A DNA stretch of 64,000 nucleotides from Galbula dea (Eukaryota; Chordata; Aves; Piciformes; Galbulidae). Location: assembly GCA_013399015.1 (NCBI GenBank), contig VWZX01002915.1, forward strand, positions 62,001-126,000, read 5' to 3'. The position numbers were made by a program, and so were the translations under genes. The notes under the pieces are model-generated. The model made no database searches and was not told where the DNA came from. It was given only the letters and a program-made list of their open reading frames with translations. This document shows positions 45,326 to 55,914 of the stretch, one piece after another (positions within the stretch are counted from its first letter, which is position 1; each line of letters opens with the position of its first letter).

Positions 45326-46389
45326 ACCCCCCCCAGAGCAGGGTGCTCCCAGCTCACCTCTTGGGGAGTCTCTGCCCCTGGGCAGGGGCTGGCAGCAGCC
45401 TCCCCATCGTGGCTGAAGACCCAGCTGAGCTCACAGCCCAGCTTTGGGCACACTTGGGGACCATTACCTCCCAGAGCAGCACCCAAACCCTGCTGTGCAG
45501 CCTCCCCAGCAAGACTGGATGACCAAGGAGGGACCAAAGGAGCTCCTTGGCCACTCCAAACCCTGACATGGGCACCATTTAAGCACAAGCTTTCCACAGA
45601 AACGTTGTTCACTTTTCAGGATGTGCTTTTTGGGCCAAAAAGCTGCAGGAGGAGTTACCCTGCATGAGCCCCAGCCCTGCTACCCCCACCAGCTCTCCTG
45701 TAGTATCCTGCGTGGCTACAAGGTGGCAGTAAAGGCCAGGGCAAGGCACTAGCTCACCCCAAGCCACCTTGGGCATCTGGTCCTGCCAAAAACAAAGGAT
45801 AAAACCTTCTGCCAGCACCTGCAGGTCCACCCCGGCTCTAGGCTGGGACCTCCAAGCACCCCCTGCACCCCTTTCTGGTTTCCACCTCGAGTGATTCCCT
45901 CCCCTTCTGCCAGAAGCAGCTCCAAGCATTCAAGGTCAATCAAACATCCAGGAGGAACCTTCTTGGCCTTCAGGGCAGGACCAGCTCCATCTCCCAAGCT
46001 GCAGGTCCCCGTGGACAGCAGAGCACAGCACAGGGCACAGCAGTGCAGAGGGAAACAAGGATTGATCAGCTTCTGAACTTCAGAGCTTTGCCAGCCCCTT
46101 GAGTGCAGAACAGCCTCTCCATGGCCATGCTCACCTCCTCTCTGCTGCCCTTCAGCACCCTAAGAACAGTGAGGTCCCAGCACTCAGAAACAAGGCACAG
46201 GAAGATGATGACTGGATGATGATGGCCACAACAATTGGGAAGAGACCTGTGGGAAGGAGACCTTGATTTCACCAAACAGCAGCAGAGCAGGAGCTGAGGT
46301 CCCAGCAGAGGGTGACAGCTGTGGGACATATCAGACCCAGGGAGCAGAGCACAGCCCAAGCTCAGCCAGCATTACTAAGAAGCTGGTAA
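45326..46389. other. Intergenic, no gene recognised
   Basis: No coding or repeat family recognised. Confidence 0.4.
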
Positions 46390-46700
46390 CCCAGAATCCA
46401 GCATGATTTGGGTGGGAAGGGAGCTCTGGGGATCAGCCAGTCCAACCCCCTGCTCCAGCAGGGGCACCCACAGCAGCTTGCCCAGGGTCACCTCCAGCTG
46501 CCTTGGCAATCTCTCCACACAAGGAGACTCCACAGCCTCTCTGCAAAGCCTGGGCCAGGGCTCCAACACCCTCACAACAAACAAGCTTCTCCTTCTGCTC
46601 AGCTGGAACCTCCTGGCTTCCAGTTGGTGCCCAGTGCCCCTTGGGCTGGCCCTGGGCACCACTGAGCAGAGTCTGGCCCCAAACTCTTTCAACATGTGAA
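46390..46700 (-). mobile_element. CR1 LINE 3' fragment, young subfamily
   Basis: Minus-strand copy with 'cagaatccagcatga' at its 3' end, then 'gatcagccagtccaacccc', 'tctccacacaaggagactcc' and 'ctgagcagagtctggcccc'. It is the last CR1 before an approximately 7-kb CR1-free block that contains OAZ1. Confidence 0.87.
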
Positions 46701-47760
46701 GGCAACTAAACAGACCTTCAAGAACCTCCACATTTCACTGTGTGGCTAATCCAACCCCAGGCTCTCCAGGGCCATGGCCTCCCCTCCCTGGGCCATCCCA
46801 CTCCAGGATCTGCTCCCTGCTGCAGCTGCAAGGAGTCCCAGGGATTACATTTTGGTGTCTTCCATGTGATCCCAGTATCACTCAGCCCAGAACATCTGCC
46901 AGGGGATGACCTCTGGGGTGACCCTTAGGCCTCCTCACACATTTCAGCACTTCAGGAGCTCCTGGGGACATCAGGCCCTGGCAGAGCACACTCTCCTCCT
47001 GAAGTTCACATGCTTCTGTTTACACTGCCCAAGGATTCAGTGCTCCAAGGTTTTCTAGAGGAGATCAAGCAGCTTGAGTGGTGCCAAACAAACCTCCAAA
47101 GCTGCAAGTACTGAAGAAAAGAAGTGGAACTAGAATGCTTCAAAGCAGAGTCCTTTGGAGACACCCCTGGGAACTTCAGGCCAACTCCTCTGACTTCTAG
47201 CACCACCCCAGCAGCCTTCTTCCCTTTTGTTCATATCCTAAACACTAACAGATGCCTGTGGAGCCCAAGCAGCACTGAGCTCTGGAGGTTGCCAAGCCTC
47301 CAGCACTTCAAGCAGCACCAGAGATGCCCCAAGCCTTCCAAGCTGAGAGGCAAAGGCCTCCCCAGTGCAAGGCTCCATCATTCCTGCTGACACTGGGACT
47401 GCAGGGATCAAACTGTGCACTGCAGGCAGGCAGGAGCTGTGCTTCTCAGCATTTCACTCATGACCTTCCACCTCCTCCATGCCCTGAGGCATCCTCTGAA
47501 CACTGCCAGAGCAGGGAGGCAGTGCTCCCAGCTCCCCCTGGGCATGGACAGTTGTTTCACTCCAAGGAGGCTTTCACAGCACTCAGACTCCTTCAGGTCC
47601 TTGGAAATCAGAAGGCCACGAGTTCCAGGCAAGGAAAGAATGAGCAACACCTTTCTGTACCTGCAGCTTTAATAGTTGGGGCAGTTCCAAAGCCACCTCT
47701 CTTCAGCTTGCAAGTCTTTTTGAAATAGCTTAAAACCAGCAATAAAAAGTAAAATATAAA
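46701..47760. other. Spacer downstream of OAZ1
   Basis: No coding gene or CR1 recognised between the CR1 at 46.7 kb and the OAZ1 polyadenylation signal. Confidence 0.4.
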
Positions 47761-47762
47761 CT

Positions 47763-47768
47763 TTTATT
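47763..47768 (-). terminator. OAZ1 polyadenylation signal AATAAA
   Basis: Reverse complement of tttatt, about 290 bases beyond the OAZ1 stop, which is a plausible 3'UTR length. A second AATAAA-type site at 47849-47854 is an alternative. Confidence 0.6.
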
Positions 47769-48058
47769 TAGAATTAAAGCAAATACTTCAGTATCACAAA
47801 CACAATATTAAAACTTCCAAGAAATATACTGCTAATTTGGAGGGAGCATTTATTTTTGCACAACCACAACATGAGCACAAATCCAGAGAAAAGATGTGGA
47901 GCTGGAAATTGTCAACATCTCACCACCAGAGAGCAGTTGGTCACAAGGGTTGATACAGAGTTAAGAGAGGGCTGGAAAAATAAGATGTTGACAACATTTC
48001 TACAGAATCATCTTTAAAAGACAACAAGAAAGCTCTAAAAGAGGCAAACAACTGCAAT

Positions 48059-51000
48059 CTAATCTTCTTCTGATGAGTCTCTCTCAAAGGTGTAGGCCAT
48101 GAAGCAAGCATCTGGTCTCTTGGGGACAAGGGGATGCCCTGGTCTCACAATCTCAAAGCCCAAAAAGCTGAAAGTCCGGAGCAATGCAGCTAGAAAAAGC
48201 AGAACACAAAGAGTTAAAAGCACCCAGCAACCTCCAACACTGCCCTCCCCCCCCCTCTTCTCTCCAGACACCTACCTCTATCCTCTCTGTTCTTGTGGAA
48301 ACAAATGAAGACATGATCGACTCGAAGCTGTTCTTCAGCAAACTCCAGAAGAACTGCAAAACTGCAAGACAAAGCCTAGCTGATCGACAGCCACAGCAAG
48401 CACCTACCTCCTGCAGGTAGGCAGCCAGCTCCTCTGAGCCCATCGGGGGCAGACTCCCACCCACAGGAGACCCCTGAGGCCCAGGTTTAACTTCAGGCAG
48501 AAGTCTAGGTCTGCAGTAAAAGGTTTCTTCTGTCTGCTGTGGGCCGAGGGAGGACTGCAGCCAGAGACTCAGAAGCAGGCTGGTGTTTTCAGTCACTTAC
48601 AGCAGCCACTCAGCCTGAAATCGAGACCTTGGGGTGGTTCTGCCTGACAAAAAGAGGGAGAAGCAGCCCTCAAAGCAGGACCATTTAGCTGCAGCCTAAG
48701 ACAGCATCAAGCACCATCATCAAACAATGGAAGCCATCAACAGCAGTGCAGTTATTCCACCCCAGGACAGACCTTCAGACAAAAGGGAAGGTTAAACCAC
48801 AGCTGCATTTTAACTGGACCCACCTGTCTTTGCTCCCTTCAGGCAGAGCACCACTGGGAATTTCTATGTAGAGGTGGTTGTTGTTCAGCACTGCTCTCCA
48901 ACTAATGTGTTTGGCATCTGTAAGCCTTGACTGGACATTCAGAATTCTGGTCCTGTTGTTAGATGTTAGCTCTTCTGTTACATTCAGCCGATTATCCTGG
49001 GGCAGGGAAATGGGTACAGTTACTGCCAAGCTCAGCTGGGAGGAGGCTTGAGGCAGGAAAATGGGACTGGAGCTGAGCAGAACAAGCTGCCCCCCCCGAG
49101 GCATACTCACCGAATAAAATAAATTAGCTGAAAGATTGTGATCCCTCTGACTATTCCCTCGCCCACCTGGGATCTTCAGGGGTGGGTGAGGGACATCAGG
49201 AGCACCACCGAGGCCCCGGACCCAGGTTACTACAGCAATTGAATGGAACCCTGGAACTGCAAAGGGAGCACAGTTAAAAGGACAAAGCCTTGGCAAGTCT
49301 GGCTTCTTTCTAAAGAGTGATTTCAACCAACCACCCCCCCAAGCTGAGGCCAAAGGAAGTCCTCCTGCTGCAACCTAAGTGGCAAGACAAAGGAAGCAGC
49401 AGAGCAGGGCCAGGAACACTGCCACATGCCCAGACTTCACAAGGGTCATTAAGCTCCTTACTGCAGTGCTTTGAGAGGAACTGGGAGATGAAAACATTCT
49501 CAGCCTGAGGGGAGCAAGGTGCAGCAGCTCTATGCCATGCTCGACCTGGTCTCAAGAGAAGAACCATTCTGCTACCACCTACACCAAGTTCCATTTTCTC
49601 CCTCATCTTCTTCTCCTAAGGCAGCATGAGGACAGTGGCCCAGCAAGCCAGGGCTCATTCTTCCCTGGGATACACGGCCCTGAGTACATGAGAGCTTTGC
49701 AGCACCACTCTTGGCTCCAGATCATGAAACACCCTCCCTGACATCACCACTCAGAAGCAAAAAATCAGGTGTCCAAACACCCACCAACCCCTCCAAGCCT
49801 TTCTGTGGAGTGTCCTTCAGGGCAATTTTTGACCCTGCTTGCCTAAACTGAGGTCTTCACGTTATCCTCTTCAGCCCCAAACCGTATTTCTTGGAGGCAC
49901 GGGGAAGTTTCTTCCCCATCCCTGGAAGCCCTGGTGGTGTAGCAGGAGCAGAAGAGGCTGTGCTGGCCCTGGCCCCTCCCTCTGCACCATCCTTCACCCT
50001 GCAGCCTCACTCCTCAGTTGCGTCATCTCAGCAGATGCAGCAACCGAGGCCCTTAGGGAAATTTGCACAATCGTCCTGTCTCTAAGTGCCAGCAGCCATT
50101 TGCAACAGCAGAATAAACATGGAGCAAAGAAGCCACCATTTTGCACCCCTTCGGACAACTTTCAGCCTTCGGTTTGCTTGGGGCTTTGGGTTTGTTTTCT
50201 CTAAGGAGGCTCAAAACTTGTGCTGAATAATCCATCCTAGAAAGGCAGTTAAGGGCTCTCGAGGTTACAGAGGATATCCTGGAAGGTTAGTAAACACAGC
50301 GACTGCAAAGGGTTAGGAAAGCAATTAAATGAGGGTTAAATCCATTATTTTAGGTTCTTTGAAAGGGACTTTGCTTTAGTACCTATCTCTTACTCTATCT
50401 CAGAACGACTGCAGAGGTGTAACTCCCGATTCCACCTACAAACACACCTTTAAACTCCCCGTTCAAAGTGTGCAGTGCAAGCAATCCTGGAGAGGTTTTG
50501 CCCCACGAAAGGTGGTGGATAATGGATATTTTAGTGATGTTTTGGGGCACTTAACTCCTCCTGGAAAAAAAATAACCTCTAAGCAGCAGCCAAGTATAAA
50601 AATGGCATTGTAAATACATTTCCTAGGCCATCATGGCTTCCTTCGTACCCAGCAGACCGAGGAGCTAAGTGGCCATCATTCTACACCAGTCACCCCAGTT
50701 CAGGTGTTTTCTTCCCCAGCATCTGTCAGGATTGTTTAATCTTTTGGTTGAAATTTAACGCTCTGATGTTCTATCTGCTTTAGGCTCAACACCCTCCATT
50801 ACTTCTCCAGAACATCTACGATTACATAAGGGGATAACAGCCTTCAATCCTTCGCCATCGTTGCCTTAATTGTTGTTTCTCCCCCCCGGCCCCGTAGGAA
50901 GCGGCACCTCCGGGCCCTGCCTCGAGCCCAGCTTTTGTCTCCAGGCACCCTCAAGCCCATCCACTCGCTGGGGAACGGCTCAGGGAGCAGCCTCCTACCC

Positions 51001-51661
51001 CCAGGGGTCGGGCAGCGCTGCTCGAGGCTTCCTCCCACCATTATGACAACTCCAGGGACGCGTCGGGAGCTACCCCAGGGCAGGCGGAGGCTAACGAGGC
51101 GACGGCAGACAGGGCTGGGAGGCGACTCGCCCCGGGAAAGAGGGGGGAACGTGGCACCCGGCACCGGAGCGAGGCGGGGGAGGAGGTGTGTAAGCGGCGC
51201 TACACAAGGCAGACGGTTAGAAAACCTTTTTTTGGTTTGTTTGTCTGAGGTTTTTTCCTGCCCCTTCCCCCCCCCCCGCCCCTCTTTCTACGGGGGAGGA
51301 GGAGGCCAGGCCGCAGGGGGGTTGGGGGGGGTGGAGGCCAGGCCGCAGCGCCCAGCGCTGAGGAGGAGGAGGCGCGGCCACCCCTCCTCCACCCGCCACG
51401 GAGCTCCCTCCGCCCCCGTACGGGGAAGGCGATCGGCCCTTGAGGGATCAGGAGGAGAAAGAGAATCAGGGCGAGCCCTGAAGGGAAGGGAAAAGGCGGC
51501 GAGCGCCCAGCGGTGCGAAGGTTGAGGGAGGCCCCGGCCCCTCACCTGCTCTGTCCGGTACTGAGGCTCAGCACAGCGGGCATGATGGTGCTTTTATTCC
51601 CCTCTTTCTCTCTAGCGAAGCAGTGACTGTTGAGTATCCGCTGCAGGGAGGATTTCACCAT
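48059..51661 (-). CDS. OAZ1: OAZ1, ornithine decarboxylase antizyme 1 (five exons, programmed +1 frameshift)
   Basis: Minus-strand coding exons: 51661-51546, 49256-49111, 48996-48824, 48361-48276 and 48189-48059, all with GT/AG borders and matching phases. ORF1 starts MVKSSLQRIL, has a second Met at codon 27, and ends after 58 codons at UCC followed by UGA. A +1 shift at UCC-UGA moves reading to ORF2 (D-V-P-H-P-P-L-K...), giving 216 residues (human 228). ORF2 carries the antizyme fold, including the LRTFSFLGFEIVRPGHP and DACFMAYTFER segments. Antizyme binds ornithine decarboxylase monomers, delivers them to the proteasome without ubiquitin and inhibits polyamine uptake. Polyamines promote the frameshift, which closes a feedback loop. 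The two AUGs are known in mammals to give long and short forms, the long one with a mitochondrial signal. A plain ORF caller would miss or split this gene because of the shift and the short exons. Confidence 0.96.
49140..49201 (-). promoter_or_regulatory. OAZ1 +1 frameshift site and 3' pseudoknot
   Basis: Shift codon UCC at 49201-49199 and ORF1 stop UGA at 49198-49196. Downstream, CCCUCACCCAC (49192-49182) can pair with GUGGGCGAGGG (49166-49156, one A/C mismatch), and loop bases GAUCCC (49174-49169) with GGGAUC (49145-49140). This is the two-stem pseudoknot known to stimulate antizyme frameshifting. All of these elements are intact. Confidence 0.93.
49257..51545 (-). other. OAZ1 intron 1
   Basis: About 2.3 kb between exons 1 and 2, donor AGCAG|gtgag (51545) and acceptor 'tgctccctttgcag' (49257). 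Contains no CR1. The 5' end, above about 50.9 kb, is GC-rich and belongs to the CpG island. No further gene seen. Confidence 0.8.
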
Positions 51662-51760
51662 CCGGCCGCTCTGGTCCGAACCCCGAAACCCTCCGCAGCC
51701 TCCTGCTGGCCTCCCTCCAGGCGCTGCTACACAAAATGGCACCGCGGCCGCAGTGGCTCC

Positions 51761-51767
51761 TTATATA
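51761..51767 (-). promoter_or_regulatory. OAZ1 TATA box
   Basis: TATATAA on the minus strand, about 100 bases upstream of the MVKSS start codon. It predicts transcription starting near 51735-51740 and a 5'UTR of roughly 75 bases. Confidence 0.8.
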
Positions 51768-51790
51768 CCATCTGCAGGCCACGCCCCCGT

Positions 51791-52006
51791 ATTGGCTACG
51801 CCTCTTAGGGCGGGGCGACAGGGACAAGACTCCCATCTGTTGAACGGTCCGGTTGTCACTCAGAAGGACTCTCTTCCCATTGGCTGAAGGGAGAGCGGGG
51901 TCGGAACAGCAAACTCTTTCCCTATTGGCAAGCAGCGTGAGGGGCGTTCAGCATTGGTTAGAAAGACCTCGGGCAGGGAGGGGGGGGAATAGCCGCCTCT
52001 GATTGG
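51791..52006 (-). promoter_or_regulatory. Five CCAAT boxes upstream of OAZ1
   Basis: CCAAT on the minus strand at 51795-51791, 51883-51879, 51928-51924, 51957-51953 and 52006-52002, all in the same orientation as OAZ1. Such clusters are typical NF-Y sites in strong housekeeping promoters. Confidence 0.7.
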
Positions 52007-52132
52007 CTGTGCCGGAGGTGTGTGGGCAGGGTCTGGCAGGGTTCGGCCGGGAGGCTTCGGCGCCGCGCCGCAGCCTTCACTCCCCTTACAGACACCGGTT
52101 CGAGTCCCGCGTCCGCGCCCCGCCCGGCTGAG

Positions 52133-52489
52133 GTAAACTGCGGCGGAGGGGTGGAGCTAGGCTTGGCTTGGCGCATGCCCCGTGCGAGAGGAGGAGCGGG
52201 ATGGTGGCGGCCGGGAGCGAGGCGATGGGACGGGGCGACGGGAGGGGATGGGGGAATTGACTTGTCCGTACGGCCCCGGGACCGTGCGGGGGCAATCGCT
52301 GCCCTCCAAGCTACGGCGAAAGCGTTTGTCGGCTTGATGCCGAGGGAAACTTTAATTAAAAAATAATCTGAAAGTTCCACGAGTACTGGAGAGAGTCCCT
52401 GGAGGGACAGGCTGAAGCTGGGACCCGCTTTTGGGGTGCGCGGTTCGGGCTGGGGCTGTGCTCGCACCTCCGATTGGGATGTCTCCCAG
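52133..52489. other. Sequence beyond the OAZ1 promoter, with possible divergent donor
   Basis: A plus-strand donor-like site (CTGAG|gtaaac at 52133) lies about 400 bases upstream of OAZ1. It could belong to a divergent non-coding transcript. The 114-residue plus-strand frame 52022-52366 has no recognised family. Confidence 0.35.
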
Positions 52490-52965
52490 TTCACCTCCGT
52501 CTCCCAGTTCCCTCCACCTCCCAGTTCCCTCCATCTCCCAGTTCCCTCCATCCCCCAGTTCCCTCCATCCCCCAGTTCCCTCCATCCCCCAGTTTGCCTC
52601 CACCTCCCAGTCCCTTCCACCTCCCAGTCCCTTCCACCTCCCAGTTCCCTCCATCCCCCAGTTTGCCTCCACCTCCCAGTCCCTTCCACCTCCCAGTCCC
52701 TTCCACCTCTCAGTCCCTTCCATCTCCCAGTCCCTTCCATCTCCCGGTTTGCCTCCATCCCCCAGTTTGCCTCCATCCCCCAGTTTCCTCCACCTCCCAG
52801 TTCCCTCCATCCCCCAGTTTGCCTCCACCTCCCAGTCCCTTCCACCTCCCAGTCCCTTCCATCTCCCAGTCCCTTCCATCTCCCGGTTTGCCTCCATCCC
52901 CCAGTTTGCCTCCATCCCCCAGTTTCCTCCATCCCCCAGTTCTCCTTGTCTCTCAGTTTCCTTCA
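52490..52965. repeat. Minisatellite, unit about 17 bp, with longer-period duplication
   Basis: Tandem 'ctcccagttccctccat' units (about 28), with variants 'agtttgcctccatcccc' and 'agtcccttccacctccc'. A block containing 'ctcccggtttgcctcc' is repeated at 52741 and 52880, so a 139-bp segment was duplicated within the array. Frames of 200-320 residues on both strands are artefacts. Confidence 0.92.
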
Positions 52966-53787
52966 CCCCCTGTCTCCCCAGCCCATGCTCAGTGCTGGCT
53001 GGTGCAGTTACAGCTGTGGTTGCTTGGTGAACATCTTTCCAACAGGACAAGGCTTTGTGCTGCACCTTCAGGAGGAAACCAATAAACCCTGGTGCTTTAC
53101 ATGGCAGGAGTTGATCTGCATCCCCAGACCCCACATCCTGTAGCTTCCCTGGCAATGTCTGATTCTGCTTTACATCTCCTGCAAGGATTTGGGAAAGCCA
53201 AGCCTTGGGGACAAGGTTAGCTCTTTCTGCAGCCCCACAGCAAGAACAAGGTCTAGAGGAAAGGATGGGCATTAAAAAACTGGACATGCTGCTTCTCTTC
53301 TGCACAATATTGATGAAAACATGGATTTGCCCCTTTAGGGGTGGAGGTCAGTCTTCAAAATTCATCTTGAAAGCAGCAACAAGAGGTAAACAGGTGATCA
53401 GTTCTGTGGCAGGAGATCTTGGGCTTAGTCACCTCTGAACATTTCAGCCTGAAAGCCAAGCCAGAAGCACATCCCAGAAGTCAGGGTATATCCTGAGCAG
53501 TGGATCTTCTCCTATCTGAAAAGCTCAAAATGATGTTTGAATCATGCTGAAGGGTGTTTGCAGTTGATACGCCTTGTGAATTAAGTGGGGGAAAGGTTTT
53601 ATAGAGCCAAAAAAAACTACTGAAGGTGTAGTGACAGTCAAACCCATGGCTTTCTAAACAGAAGATTGTAGGTGGCTCTGTGACTCCATTTCTTCATTCA
53701 CCTCAAGCTGCCACACACCTAATTCACTGCCTTCAGGTACCAGAGCTGCATTGGAGCTTCTTGTTTATTTTTACTGGAAGATATTAT
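52966..53787. other. Intergenic, no gene recognised
   Basis: No coding gene or repeat recognised between the minisatellite and the next CR1. Confidence 0.4.
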
Positions 53788-54200
53788 CATAGACTCATAG
53801 AATATCCCAGGTTGGAAGGGAGTCCCAAGCATCATCAAGTCTATGCACAGGACAACCCCAGCAGCTCTGAGCACATGGCTATTCCTCTGACTGCTTCCAC
53901 TTTGCAGGAGGGAAAGTGTCTAACTCCTCACCCACCTTCCATGTCATACAATCATAGAAGTGTCAGAGCTGGAAGGGACCTTAAAGATCATCCAGTTCCA
54001 ACCTCCCAGCCTGCCAGGGACACCTCCCACTAGATCAGGTTGCCCAGGGCCCCATTAAGCCTTGTCTTGAAAGTTTCCAGGGATGAGGCTTCCACAAGCT
54101 CTCTGGGCAACCTGTTCCAGTGTCTAACCACCCTCACAGTCCTGGAACTGCTCTGCTTGACTGTGATGGGACAAAGTGTCTTGTCAAAAGAAAACCCTGC
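53788..54200 (-). mobile_element. Two CR1 LINE 3' fragments
   Basis: A 3' stub at 53788-53880 ('atcatagactcatagaatatccc') is followed after a short spacer by a second minus-strand copy from 53945 ('acaatcatagaagtgtcagagctggaaggg', 'gatcatccagttccaacc', 'gggcaacctgttccagtgtctaacc'). Both keep the terminal 'tcatagaa' signature. Confidence 0.83.
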
Positions 54201-54260
54201 CTGTCCTCCTACAGCTTAGCTGGGAAGCTTGGCCTGGAGTCATGGTAAGGACTGATGAGA

Positions 54261-54500
54261 GAAAAAGCCTTTCCCTGCTGCAGGTATCTGCCCTTAGCTC
54301 CAAAAAGCCTTTCCCTGCTGCAGGTATCTGCCCTTAGCTCCAAAAAGCCTTTCCCTGCTGCAGGTATCTGCCCTTAGCTCCAAAAAGCCTTTCCCTGCTG
54401 CAGGTATCTGCCCTTAGCTCCAAAAAGCCTTTTCCTGCTGCAGGTATCTGCCCTTAGCTCCAAAAAGCCTTTTCCTGCTGCAGGTATCTGCCCTTAGCTC
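54261..54500. repeat. 40-bp tandem repeat, 6 near-perfect copies
   Basis: Exact 40-bp units ending 'tatctgcccttagctc' at 54300, 54340, 54380, 54420, 54460 and 54500. Copies 2-4 are identical; copies 5 and 6 share one change (ttttcc for tttccc); copy 1 differs only in its first bases. This indicates very recent expansion. Confidence 0.96.
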
Positions 54501-54854
54501 CTAGCACACGACATCACCAGGATGTTAGTGCTGGCTTGCACCTCCCTCTCCACATTTGTCTGTTGCCTGATGGAAGGGCAGCTGAGTGCCAGTTAATGCT
54601 TTACCCAGAGAGCAGCCTGACACAAGGGGAGAGCTGCAGCTCAGGGATATCAGGACCCACTGAAGCACATCAGAGGTGATTTAGCGATTGGTGGTTTGTG
54701 TTTTGCATTAGAAAGCTTCTCCTGATGGGGGAGAGAGTGGCAGTCGGTGGAAGGATTGCATTAGCGTTTTGTGCTGGGTTTCCTTGCTTCTAATAATGGC
54801 ATTTATTATTGATGTCCTAATCCAACCCTAATTGCTGGTGGTGGCACTGTGCCA
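54501..54854. other. Intergenic, no gene recognised
   Basis: AT-richer sequence (about 54760-54830) with no gene or repeat family recognised. Confidence 0.4.
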
Positions 54855-55295
54855 GAGGACAGAAAAGGGCTGCAAAGGTGATTAGGGGGCTTGGGCATCT
54901 CTCCTATGGGGAAAGGCTGAGGGAGCTGGGGCTGGTTAGCCTGGAAAAGAGAAGGCTGAGGAGGAATCTTATTAATAATCAATACTTCATGGGTGGGGCT
55001 CAGGAGGATGGGGCCAGGCTGTTGTCAGTGGTGCCCAGGGACAGGACAAGAGGGAACAGACACAGACTGGAACATGGGCAGCTCCAGCTGAACATCAGGA
55101 GAAACTTCTTTACTTTGAGGGTGGCAGAGCCCTGGCCCAGGCTGCCCAGGGAGGGGATGGAGTCTCCAGCTCTGGTGACATTCCAAACCCACCTGGATGC
55201 CATCCTGTGCCCCCTGCTCTAGGTGACCCTGCTCTGCCAGGGGGTTAGACTAGATGATCTCCAGAGGTCCCTTCCAACCCCTAACATTCTGTGAC
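54855..55295 (+). mobile_element. CR1 LINE fragment
   Basis: Plus-strand copy of the same subfamily as 160-592: 'gggcatctctcctatgggg', 'ggttagcctggaaaagagaagg', 'atcaatacttcatgggtgggg', ending 'cttccaacccctaacattctgtgac'. Confidence 0.88.
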
Positions 55296-55914
55296 AGCAT
55301 CTCTGCAGCTCCTGAGGCACTAGGAGCAGCTTTACCCTTTGGACACCTGGCATCTCAGTGCCATCATTCCAGTTGCCAGCCAAGAGACACAGCTAACACC
55401 ACTGGTGCTCTGGAGGCTGCAAAAAGCCCAATCAGCCTGGTTTGGTTTTGTGTGTTAAATACAATGTGGGATTAGTTCCAGCTGCAGTTTTTGCTGAGAT
55501 AGCCTGACTTCCAGTTTAGCAGGGACAGTGAATCATAAATCTTCCCAGAGAAGCCTCTGACTCACAAGTTCAGGATTACCAGCTGAGACACTTTGAGATG
55601 TTGCCATCCCCAGCTGGTTTTTCACTACTGTTTTGCCATGATTCCTCCTGGCAGGGTAGGCAGAAGTAACTCAGTGTCAGTGGCTGTTGCTCCAGCTGCT
55701 GTCCTACTTTAGCACCATAGTCCAAACCCCTCTCAGCCCCTGGTATTATCTAATACATGGGGCAGTGAACCCTAACAGGCTGGTGAGCATCCATTCCTAC
55801 ATGCCTGCATCTGCTGGGGCACTGTAGCTTTCCACAGAGAGGCAAGGTGAACAATTGAAATAGTGTCTTGTCCACAGAGGTCCTGAGGCTCTAGTTCATC
55901 TCAAGTCCTATCTC
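55296..55914. other. Intergenic, no gene recognised
   Basis: Nothing recognised. Confidence 0.4.

Larger units (their letters stand above)
50880..52330. promoter_or_regulatory. CpG island over OAZ1 exon 1 and promoter
   Basis: Dense CpG from about 50.88 to 52.33 kb, covering the start of intron 1, exon 1 and upstream sequence on both sides. It includes a GC box-like 'gggcggggc' at 51808-51816 and a C-run near 51266-51277. Confidence 0.8.

Noticed and set aside
51662..51742. In-frame upstream extension of OAZ1 starting at an ATG at 51742
   Set aside because: The TATA box at 51767-51761 places the transcription start at about 51735-51740, so this ATG would be at or upstream of the mRNA start. 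The MVKSS start is the family start.
52095..52105. Perfect tRNA B-box-like GGTTCGAGTCC
   Set aside because: The T-stem does not pair beyond two bases, and no matching A box, anticodon arm or acceptor stem is visible in the flanking 70 bases.
52022..52366. 114-residue plus-strand frame in the CpG island
   Set aside because: Arg/Ala/Gly-rich with no recognised family. A divergent non-coding exon explains the splice donor equally well.
51958..53305. Long Gly/Trp/Glu-rich frames of 200-324 residues on both strands
   Set aside because: They come from the 17-bp minisatellite; all frames are open because of repeat composition. No splice or domain support.
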